This document shows, piece by piece, positions 1 through 4,692 of a DNA stretch of 7,087 nt (position 1 is its first letter; every line of letters begins with the position of its first letter). This DNA is from Ruminococcus sp. CAG:382 (lineage in GTDB: Bacteria > Bacillota > Clostridia > Oscillospirales > CAG-382). The position numbers were made by a program, and so were the translations under genes. Below the pieces are notes generated by a model, which was given only the letters and a program-made list of their open reading frames with translations, was not told where the DNA came from and did not search any database. Where the stretch lies: contig FR892189.1 in NCBI GenBank assembly GCA_000433115.1, positions 19,916-27,002 of the forward strand, given 5' to 3'.

Positions 1-950
1 ATGTATTCCCCGGAGGGCTTCTTTACGGCAACGCCGGGGCGAGCGCCGTCCGGGTCTGTGGCGACAACAACGTCGGTGGGCATATTGTGCTGTTCGATAT
101 AGTCAAGCGCCATTTTGAAGCAAGGTTTGTTTTCGGGATTGGGTGAAGCGACGGTCGGGAAATTGCCGTCCGGAACTGCCTGCTCCGGTATGACGGTGAG
201 ATTTGAAATGCCGGCACGGCGCATTGCCTCCGGAACGAGACGGTAGCCTGTGCCGTGAAGAGGTGTGTAGACAAGATTGAGACTGTTGCCGAATTCTTTG
301 AGCGCGTCCCGGTCGATTACACAGCCAAGCACTGCGTCGATATATTTTTCATCGATCTCGCTTCCGATCACATGAATATGCTTGTCGCTGAGGTCTGCCA
401 TCGGAACCGAAAACATATCGCATCCGGCGATCTTTTCGCAGACAACAGCAGCGTGTTCGGGCGGGAGCTGCGCGCCGTCCGACCAATATACCTTGTATCC
501 GTTGTATTCTTTAGGGTTATGTGATGCAGTGATGTTGATTCCCGAGATGCACCCCAGTTCAAGTATTGCAAACGAAAGCTCGGGAGTCGGACGCAGGGAA
601 TCGAAAAGATATACGGTGATTCCGTTTGCCGCAAGGACTCTTGCCGATATTTCGGCGAACAACCGCGAGTTGTTTCGGCTGTCATGTGCAATGGCAACAC
701 CTTTATCTGCGGCATTCTCCTGCCTGATGAGTTCGGCAAGTCCCTGTGTCGCCTGTGCAACGGTATATATATTCATGCGGGAAATTCCGGCGCCCATAAT
801 GCTGCGCAGTCCTGCTGTGCCGAATGACATCGGCGCGGTGAATCGTGCAACGATTTCGTTTTCATTACCGTCTATTGACTCGAGTTCACTGCGCAGGGAA
901 GGGTCGGTGACTTTTTCTTTCCATATATTATATATATCAAACGCGTTCAT
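1..950 (-). CDS. Phosphoglucomutase/phosphomannomutase-family protein, 3' end outside the window
   Basis: This reading frame starts at 950 and stays open for 316 codons to the window edge. It is an alpha-D-phosphohexomutase of the PGM2/PgcA-like branch, cytosolic enzymes that interconvert hexose 1- and 6-phosphates for glycogen, cell-wall or nucleotide-sugar synthesis. Visible family motifs, in order, are FGTAGLR near residue 43, AHDSR near residue 90, the phosphoserine loop TASHNP with Ser143, TPLHGTG near residue 237, and the metal loop at residues 299-304. The metal loop reads DPDGAR where the family normally has DPDADR or a close variant, so the third metal-binding Asp is Ala. The start places FGTAGLR at the usual distance from the N-terminus. 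No Shine-Dalgarno lies directly before the ATG; a candidate lies further up behind a small hairpin. It is probably cotranscribed with the TSCPD gene 13 nt upstream. Substrate is unknown; the C-terminal sugar-binding and phosphate-binding parts are not in the window. Confidence 0.93.
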   Translation of the reverse strand, partial: MNAFDIYNIWKEKVTDPSLRSELESIDGNENEIVARFTAPMSFGTAGLRSIMGAGISRMNIYTVAQATQGLAELIRQENAADKGVAIAHDSRNNSRLFAEISARVLAANGITVYLFDSLRPTPELSFAILELGCISGINITASHNPKEYNGYKVYWSDGAQLPPEHAAVVCEKIAGCDMFSVPMADLSDKHIHVIGSEIDEKYIDAVLGCVIDRDALKEFGNSLNLVYTPLHGTGYRLVPEAMRRAGISNLTVIPEQAVPDGNFPTVASPNPENKPCFKMALDYIEQHNMPTDVVVATDPDGARPGVAVKKPSGEY

Positions 951-959
951 ACAGTAAAC

Positions 960-987
960 GCGGCTATTTTGCCGCAAGCTCCTTTTG
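960..987 (-). promoter_or_regulatory. Candidate hairpin-bridged ribosome binding site for the mutase gene
   Basis: Read on the minus strand, AAAAGGAG (986 down to 979) sits inside the end of the TSCPD gene, 28 nt before the mutase ATG. Between them is a perfect 5-bp inverted repeat, GCGGC (975-971) and GCCGC (964-960), with loop AAAATA that includes part of the TSCPD stop codon. Folding out this hairpin leaves a spacer of about 12 nt. The inverted repeat is seen directly; its role in start selection is inferred. Confidence 0.4.
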
Positions 988-1218
988 AAGTGACTTTGCG
1001 AACTGGTCGGGACAGCTTGTCTGCTTCATACCGCATCTCAGCCCTTCAATTTTTTTGATGATGTCCTCCGCCTTCATACCCTCGCAGAGCGCGGCAACAC
1101 CCTTCAGGTTGCCGTTGCAACCGCCGTTGAAGCGAATGTTGGTGACGACATGGTTTTCGTCAATGTCGAATGTGACGTTGCGGGAACACGTTCCGCTGAA
1201 ATTATAGGTCTTTTCCAT
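964..1218 (-). CDS. Small TSCPD domain protein (TIGR03905-like)
   Basis: This 84-residue protein matches the stand-alone TSCPD family, which is common in Clostridia and has no firmly assigned function. The same domain occurs at the C-terminus of B12-dependent (class II) ribonucleotide reductases. The sequence shows an early GTCS segment (Cys11), NGGCNGN (Cys34), Cys45, then RCGMKQTSCPD (Cys62 and Cys69). The five cysteines, in particular the last pair, suggest metal binding or thiol chemistry; this is inference. There is no signal peptide or membrane segment. The ATG at 1218 has an AAAAGGA ribosome binding site about 8 nt upstream and a promoter just beyond. The gene diverges from the S10 operon and is followed after 13 nt by the sugar-phosphate mutase gene. 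Nothing in the sequence ties it functionally to either neighbour. Confidence 0.9.
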   Translation of the reverse strand: MEKTYNFSGTCSRNVTFDIDENHVVTNIRFNGGCNGNLKGVAALCEGMKAEDIIKKIEGLRCGMKQTSCPDQFAKSLQKELAAK

Positions 1219-1226
1219 GATTAATT

Positions 1227-1233
1227 TCCTTTT
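1227..1233 (-). promoter_or_regulatory. Ribosome binding site of the TSCPD gene
   Basis: AAAAGGA on the minus strand lies 8 nt before the ATG ending at 1218. It supports that start; no other in-frame start lies between it and the conserved N-terminal segment. Confidence 0.75.
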
Positions 1234-1251
1234 AATATATAGTAATGCTTT

Positions 1252-1280
1252 ATTATAACACGTTTTTCACACTTTTTGAA
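1252..1280 (-). promoter_or_regulatory. Extended -10 sigma-A-type promoter for the TSCPD-mutase pair
   Basis: On the minus strand a perfect TATAAT (1257 down to 1252) is preceded by TGT, which forms an extended -10 element. A 17-bp spacer separates it from TTCAAA (1280 down to 1275), which matches the TTGACA consensus at 4 of 6 positions. The predicted start of transcription near 1245 gives a leader of about 27 nt carrying the AAAAGGA ribosome binding site. Confidence 0.75.
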
Positions 1281-1307
1281 GTACTTTTTCGAAATTTTTC
1301 GCGAAAA
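1263..1307. other. Phased T-tracts and nested palindromes between divergent promoters
   Basis: Four T5 tracts at 1263-1267, 1273-1277, 1285-1289 and 1295-1299 have centres 10, 12 and 10 bp apart, close to the helical repeat, as in intrinsically bent DNA. Overlapping the last two are the palindromes TTTCGAAA (1287-1294) and TTTTCGCGAAAA (1296-1307), with centres 11 bp apart. The tracts lie at and upstream of the minus-strand -35 and well upstream of the rpsJ promoter, so they could act as an UP-like or bent element. That function is inferred. Confidence 0.45.
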
Positions 1308-1362
1308 TACAGTGTTCATAAAATGTTTACAAGTGAGTTGCGCACTTTTTTGCGGGTTTATA

Positions 1363-1391
1363 TTGCATTTTTACGGTGCGTATGATATACT
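1363..1391 (+). promoter_or_regulatory. Promoter of the S10 operon (extended -10)
   Basis: TTGCAT at 1363-1368, a 17-bp spacer and TATACT at 1386-1391 form a sigma-A-type promoter. The -10 is preceded by TGA, so the extended motif TGnTATACT is present. T-rich DNA lies upstream. Transcription should start near 1397 and produce a leader of about 180 nt before rpsJ. No str-operon gene lies upstream on this strand, so this is the likely main promoter for the ribosomal protein genes. Confidence 0.75.
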
Positions 1392-1444
1392 AAACGACGC
1401 TTGGTGTGCGATGAAACCGGAGATTGCTGCGTAAGCGCAGGTAA

Positions 1445-1491
1445 CTTCGGCGGAGTATGTCCGACAATCGGACGGCGGTGAAGCATTTTTT
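1445..1491 (+). terminator. Weak attenuator-like hairpin and U-run in the rpsJ leader
   Basis: A 6-bp hairpin with a CAA loop (1459-1473) is flanked by CTTC (1445-1448) and GAAG (1480-1483), which can close a lower stem across an asymmetric internal loop. T6 follows at 1486-1491, after only CA. The lower-stem CTTC is also claimed by the preceding hairpin (1417-1450), so the two folds exclude each other. The large internal loop makes this a poor intrinsic terminator; read it as a candidate only. Confidence 0.25.
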
Positions 1492-1557
1492 ACGGGTAAA
1501 GTTTGAAACGCCCGAAAGGATGTACAACCGTGCAACCGTAAAGCATCAAAACTTTAT

Positions 1558-1563
1558 AGGAGG
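1558..1563 (+). promoter_or_regulatory. rpsJ: Ribosome binding site that sets the rpsJ start
   Basis: AGGAGG lies 13 nt before the ATG at 1577, a slightly long spacing. It fixes the S10 start at 1577 and not at the in-frame ATG at 1457, which has no comparable site. The 8-bp leader helix (1497-1504 with 1549-1556) ends one base before it. Confidence 0.8.
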
Positions 1564-1576
1564 CAATACAACAAGT

Positions 1577-1888
1577 ATGGCATCAAAAGAAAAGCTCAGA
1601 ATCAGACTCAAGTCCTATGACCATCTCCTGATCGATCAGGCTGCTGAAAAGATCGTCGAAACCGCAAAGCGCAACGGCGCTTCCGTTTCCGGTCCCATTC
1701 CGCTTCCCACCGATAAAGAGATCGTCACCATCCTCCGCGCTGTTCATAAGTATAAGGACAGCCGCGAACAGTTCGAGTACAGAACACATAAGCGTCTTAT
1801 CGACATCATAAAGCCCTCGCAGAAGGCTGTCGAGGCTCTCATGAGCATCGAGCTTCCCGCAGGAGTGGATATCGAAATCAAACTGTAA
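1577..1888 (+). CDS. rpsJ: 30S ribosomal protein S10
   Basis: This is S10, a head protein of the small ribosomal subunit. As NusE it also pairs with NusB in rRNA antitermination. The 103 residues match the normal bacterial length. Family landmarks are the IRLKSYDHLLID start (residues 9-20), AEKIVETAKR (23-32), SGPIPLPT (38-45), the ribosome-buried loop with RTHKRLIDI (69-77), and the ending LPAGVDIEIKL. The frame is open upstream to an ATG at 1457, which would add 40 residues; the added part resembles nothing in S10, and the AGGAGG at 1558-1563 supports the shorter start. It is the first gene of the operon and is followed by a 72-nt gap, the longest between genes here. The loop around residues 53-60 is where tigecycline-resistance changes arise in other bacteria; nothing unusual is seen there. 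Confidence 0.98.
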   Translation: MASKEKLRIRLKSYDHLLIDQAAEKIVETAKRNGASVSGPIPLPTDKEIVTILRAVHKYKDSREQFEYRTHKRLIDIIKPSQKAVEALMSIELPAGVDIEIKL

Positions 1889-1915
1889 AACACGCCAAAC
1901 CAATTTAAGGGTCAC

Positions 1916-1935
1916 GTTAACCCGACGGGGCTAAC
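1916..1935 (+). other. Imperfect hairpin in the rpsJ-rplC gap
   Basis: GTTA (1916-1919) pairs with TAAC (1932-1935), then after one A-C mismatch CCC (1921-1923) pairs with GGG (1928-1930) around a GACG loop. No U-run follows, so it is not an intrinsic terminator. It lies just upstream of the rplC ribosome binding site AGGAGGA (1946-1952) and could affect initiation or mRNA processing; that is speculation. Confidence 0.3.
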
Positions 1936-1960
1936 CAATAACCCGAGGAGGATTTATTAA

Positions 1961-2590
1961 ATGAAAAAAGGTATCATCGGCAGAAAAATCGGCATGACTC
2001 AGATTTTTGACGAAAAAGGCAATGTCATCCCGGTTACGGTCATTAATGCCGGACCCTGCACGGTCGTTCAGAAGAAGACTGCTGCAAAAGACGGCTATGA
2101 AGCTGTTCAGCTCGGTTTCTCCGACATAGCTGAAAGAAAGCTTAACAAACCCCGGAAGGGTCATTTCGCAAAGGCGAATGTTTCCTTCAAAAAGTATCTC
2201 AAGGAATTCAGACTTGACGATGCTGCTTCCATGAACGTCGGCGACGTTGTCACTGCAGACACATTCACCGTCGGCGAAAAGGTTGACGTCACCGGAACCT
2301 CGAAGGGTCACGGCTTCACCGGCGTCATCAAAAGATGGAATCATCACAGACTCAAGATGACACACGGCGTTGGCCCTGTACATCGCGAAGTCGGCTCTAT
2401 GGGCGCGAACAGTGATCCCTCCAGAGTTATGAAAAACAAGAAGATGGCTGGTCAGTACGGTAATGAGCGGGTCACGACCCTGAATCTTGAAGTCGTCAAG
2501 ATTGACGCTGACAAGAACCTCATTGCAGTAAAGGGCGCAGTCCCCGGTGCACGCGGCGGAATCGTTTTCGTCCGTAACACCGTGAAATAA
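1961..2590 (+). CDS. rplC: 50S ribosomal protein L3
   Basis: L3 is an early assembly protein of the large subunit whose central extension reaches the peptidyl transferase centre. The 209 residues equal the usual length. Landmarks are GIIGRKIGMTQIF at the N-terminus (about residues 4-16), the central extension SKGHGFTGVIKRWN (114-127) to HREVGSMGANSDPSRV (141-156), then KKMAGQYGNERVT, and the C-terminal GAVPGARGG. The residue aligned with E. coli Gln150, which PrmB methylates, appears to be Ser151, so that modification is not expected; Gram-positive L3 proteins usually lack this Gln. The start has AGGAGGA 8 nt upstream. It follows rpsJ by 72 nt and precedes rplD by 20 nt. The extension is intact and no resistance-type change can be inferred. 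Confidence 0.98.
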   Translation: MKKGIIGRKIGMTQIFDEKGNVIPVTVINAGPCTVVQKKTAAKDGYEAVQLGFSDIAERKLNKPRKGHFAKANVSFKKYLKEFRLDDAASMNVGDVVTADTFTVGEKVDVTGTSKGHGFTGVIKRWNHHRLKMTHGVGPVHREVGSMGANSDPSRVMKNKKMAGQYGNERVTTLNLEVVKIDADKNLIAVKGAVPGARGGIVFVRNTVK

Positions 2591-2610
2591 TGGAAGGGAG
2601 GAAATGAATA

Positions 2611-3237
2611 ATGGCTAACGTAAATATTTACAACATGAACGGCGACGTTGTCGGCAGCATGGAACTGAACGACAAGATCTTCGGTGCAGAAGTTAACAAG
2701 TCCGTCCTCCATTCCGTAGTCAGAGCGTACCTTCTCAATCAGAGACAGGGCACTCAGTCCACTCTCACAAGGACCGAGGTTTCCGGCGGCGGCAGAAAGC
2801 CCTGGAGACAGAAGGGCACCGGCAGAGCGAGACAGGGCTCCACGCGTTCTCCTCAGTGGACACACGGCGGCGTTGCTCTCGGCCCGAAGCCCAGATCATA
2901 TCGCGTTTCTATCAACAAGAAGGTTAAGAGAGTTGCAATGCTCTCCGCACTGTCTTCAAAGGTTCAGGCTGGTGAACTGATTGTCGTTGACAATATCGCA
3001 CTTGCTGAATACAAGACAAAGTCGGTCGTTGCAATGCTCAAAGCCCTCGGCGCTGAAAAGAAAGCGTACATCGTTACCGAAGAGATCAACCCCGTTTTCG
3101 TCAAGTCCGCGGCAAACATCCCCGCTGTAAAGACCACCCCTGTCAATGCTATCAATGTCTATGACATTCTCAACAGCAATAAGATGGTCGTCAGCAAACA
3201 GGCGGTTATGAAAATCGAGGAGGTATACGCAGAATGA
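2611..3237 (+). CDS. rplD: 50S ribosomal protein L4
   Basis: L4 binds 23S rRNA domain I and sends a long loop into the polypeptide exit tunnel. In Enterobacteria it also represses its own operon through the S10 leader; whether it does so here is unknown. The protein has 208 residues, a normal length. The conserved tunnel loop is at residues 59-90 and contains KPWRQKGTGRAR (63-74) followed by SPQWTHGG, the region where macrolide-resistance changes arise; it looks wild type. The globular part carries the usual INKKVKR segment and a C-terminal Rossmann-like half. The ATG at 2611 has AAGGGAGG 9 nt upstream; a nearer ATG at 2604 is out of frame. Its TGA overlaps the rplW start as ATGA, which suggests coupled translation of L4 and L23. 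Confidence 0.98.
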   Translation: MANVNIYNMNGDVVGSMELNDKIFGAEVNKSVLHSVVRAYLLNQRQGTQSTLTRTEVSGGGRKPWRQKGTGRARQGSTRSPQWTHGGVALGPKPRSYRVSINKKVKRVAMLSALSSKVQAGELIVVDNIALAEYKTKSVVAMLKALGAEKKAYIVTEEINPVFVKSAANIPAVKTTPVNAINVYDILNSNKMVVSKQAVMKIEEVYAE

Positions 3238-3527
3238 AAACAGCTTACGATATTATCCTCAAACCGGTTATCACAGAAGCTTCAATAGCGGATATCCAGG
3301 ATAAGAAATATACTTTCAGAGTTGCGTCCGACGCAAACAAGACCGAAATCGCCAAGGCAGTCGAAGAGATCTTCGGTGTCAAGGTCGAAAAGGTCAACAC
3401 CATCAGCATGAAGGCAAAGACTAAGCGCGTCAGATACGTTGAAGGCAAGACCAGCGCTTGGAAAAAGGCAATTGTCAAACTGACTGCCGATTCCAAGACT
3501 ATCGAGTTCTTCGACAGCCTTATGTAA
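3234..3527 (+). CDS. rplW: 50S ribosomal protein L23
   Basis: L23 sits at the exit of the peptide tunnel and is the main docking site for trigger factor and the signal recognition particle. The 97 residues are a typical length. It shows the DIILKPVITE start (residues 6-15), NKTEIAKAVEEIFGVKVEKVNT (35-56) and the tunnel-lining hairpin with KRVRYVEGKTSAWKKAIV (64-81). The acidic residue needed for trigger factor binding (E. coli Glu18) is kept as Glu15. The following lysine of the nearly universal TEKS motif is Ala16, giving TEAS. The start overlaps the rplD stop by 4 nt, and its ribosome binding site GAGGAGG (3217-3223) lies inside rplD with a 10-nt spacer. Confidence 0.98.
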   Translation: MKTAYDIILKPVITEASIADIQDKKYTFRVASDANKTEIAKAVEEIFGVKVEKVNTISMKAKTKRVRYVEGKTSAWKKAIVKLTADSKTIEFFDSLM

Positions 3528-3544
3528 TCGAAAGGAGATAAATC

Positions 3545-4375
3545 ATGGCAACAAAGAATTATAAACCTACGACTCCGTCAAGAAGAAACATGGTTACTCC
3601 TTCTTTCGAGGAAATCACCAAAAAGACTCCCGAAAAAAGCCTTGTTACCGTCCTTAAAAAGCACGCCGGCAGAAACAACACCGGTCGTATTACCGTGAGA
3701 CATCACGGCGGCGGAAACAGACAGAAGTACAGAATCATCGACTTCAAGCGCGCAGGTGAATCCACCAATACCGTTCTCGGCATTGAGTACGATCCTAACC
3801 GTACCGCTTATATTGCTCTCCTCGCTGATGAGGCTGGCAAAAAGAGCTACATCGTTGCTCCTTCCGGACTCAAGGCCGGTGATGTAATATACACAGGTGA
3901 AAATGCGGATATTAAGGTCGGCAACGTCCTTCCTATTTCCCACATTCCCGATGGTACTTACATCCATAATATTGAGCTTTATCCCGGCAGAGGCGCTCAG
4001 ATGGTTCGTTCCGCAGGTGCTTCCGCTCAGCTTATGAGTAAGGAAAACGGAATGGCACTCATCAGACTTCCTTCAGGCGAAATGAGAAAGCTTCGTCTCG
4101 ATTGCAAGGCAACGATCGGTCAGGTCGGCAACCTTGAGCACGAGAATATCAAGCTTGGCAAGGCAGGTAAGACCCGCCACCTCGGCATCAGACCTACTGT
4201 CCGTGGTTCTGTCATGAACCCCTGCGACCACCCTCACGGCGGTGGTGAAGGTAAGTCTCCCGTCGGTCACCCCGGTCCTTTGACACCTTGGGGCAAGCCC
4301 GCTCTTGGCTACAAGACACGTAAGAAGAAATCTCGCACCGACAAGTTCATTGTCAAGCGCAGAAACGCAAGATAG
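3545..4375 (+). CDS. rplB: 50S ribosomal protein L2
   Basis: L2 is one of the most conserved large-subunit proteins. It binds 23S rRNA domain IV, supports subunit association and lies near the peptidyl transferase centre. The 276 residues match the family. The N-terminal YKPTTPSRRNM (6-16), the OB-fold segment ITVRHHGGGNRQKYRIIDFKR (about 49-69), the SH3-like middle and the C-terminal signature MNPCDHPHGGGEG (224-236) are all present. His229, important for peptidyl transferase activity in E. coli, is kept at the same number. The basic tail GYKTRKKKSRTDKFIVKRR is normal. AAAGGAG (3531-3537) lies 7 nt before the ATG. It follows rplW by 17 nt and precedes rpsS by 19 nt. Confidence 0.99.
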   Translation: MATKNYKPTTPSRRNMVTPSFEEITKKTPEKSLVTVLKKHAGRNNTGRITVRHHGGGNRQKYRIIDFKRAGESTNTVLGIEYDPNRTAYIALLADEAGKKSYIVAPSGLKAGDVIYTGENADIKVGNVLPISHIPDGTYIHNIELYPGRGAQMVRSAGASAQLMSKENGMALIRLPSGEMRKLRLDCKATIGQVGNLEHENIKLGKAGKTRHLGIRPTVRGSVMNPCDHPHGGGEGKSPVGHPGPLTPWGKPALGYKTRKKKSRTDKFIVKRRNAR

Positions 4376-4394
4376 TCGGTAAGGAGGACAAATC

Positions 4395-4673
4395 ATGAGC
4401 AGAAGTATTAAAAAAGGCCCTTTCGTGGAAAAGAAACTCTACGAACGCATTTGCGATATGAATAAGAAGGGCGAAAAGAGAGTCATCAAGACCTGGTCAC
4501 GCTCTTCCACCATATTCCCCGAATTCGTCGGTCACACCATTGCAGTTCATGACGGCAGAAAACATATCCCGGTTTATGTCGTTGAGGACATGGTCGGACA
4601 TAAGCTCGGCGAATTCGCACCCACAAGACTGTTCAAGGGTCATTCCGGATCCAAGACTGCAAATTCTAACTGA
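4395..4673 (+). CDS. rpsS: 30S ribosomal protein S19
   Basis: S19 is a small-subunit head protein that works with S13 at the A-site side and contacts 16S rRNA helices of the 3' domain. The 92 residues are the standard length. Landmarks are MSRSIKKGPFV at the start, IKTWSR (31-36), STIFPEFVGHTIAVHDGRKHIPVYV (38-62) and the C-terminal signature EDMVGHKLGEFAPTR (64-78). The usual pair Arg-Arg after TWS reads Arg-Ser here (Ser37). The start has AAGGAGG (4381-4387) 7 nt upstream. It lies in the usual place between rplB and rplV. Confidence 0.98.
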   Translation: MSRSIKKGPFVEKKLYERICDMNKKGEKRVIKTWSRSSTIFPEFVGHTIAVHDGRKHIPVYVVEDMVGHKLGEFAPTRLFKGHSGSKTANSN

Positions 4674-4676
4674 TTG

Positions 4677-4683
4677 AAGGAGG
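4677..4683 (+). promoter_or_regulatory. rplV: Ribosome binding site that sets the GTG start of rplV
   Basis: AAGGAGG lies 9 nt before the GTG at 4693. The nearby ATG at 4700 is out of frame and no in-frame ATG precedes the conserved core, so GTG is the start. It is the only non-ATG start in this window. Confidence 0.85.
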
Positions 4684-4692
4684 AAAACGAAA

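Larger units (their letters stand above)
1397..1576 (+). promoter_or_regulatory. Structured 5' leader of the S10 operon
   Basis: About 180 nt of transcribed leader, with no convincing gene, precede rpsJ. Pairings visible by eye are as follows. CCGGAG (1417-1422) pairs with CTTCGG (1445-1450), enclosing CTGCG/CGCAG (1427-1431 with 1436-1440). GTCCGA (1459-1464) pairs with TCGGAC (1468-1473). TAAAGTTT (1497-1504) pairs with AAACTTTA (1549-1556), enclosing GATGT/GCATC (1519-1523 with 1543-1547). A rival helix pairs TTTACGG (1489-1495) with CCGTAAA (1536-1542). An eight-base near-repeat, CAACCGTG then CAACCGTA, lies at 1525-1540. In Enterobacteria, L4 controls its operon through the S10 leader by attenuation and translational repression. 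I recognise no published leader class here, and a control role is inferred from the structure and position. Confidence 0.5.

Noticed and set aside
382..957. Long plus-strand open frame across the left end
   Set aside because: It lies opposite the mutase gene, whose motifs are unmistakable on the minus strand. The plus-strand protein is low-complexity in character and resembles no family.
960..975. GCGGC/GCCGC hairpin as an intrinsic terminator after the TSCPD gene
   Set aside because: On the minus strand it is followed by GTTTACTGT and the mutase start, not by a U-run, so termination there is unlikely.
1341..1380. CGCAC (1341-1345) and GTGCG (1376-1380) inverted repeat around the rpsJ -35
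   Set aside because: Five-base arms 30 nt apart are expected by chance, and the extension fails at the next base pair.
1525..1540. CAACCGTG/CAACCGTA near-repeat as a repeat element
   Set aside because: Only two 8-base units in the rpsJ leader; too short to call a repeat family. It is reported as part of the leader structure.
1457..1576. A 40-codon in-frame extension of rpsJ upstream to an ATG at 1457
   Set aside because: The extension has no resemblance to S10, lacks a ribosome binding site at normal spacing, and overlaps strong RNA hairpins. AGGAGG at 1558-1563 and the family length support the start at 1577.
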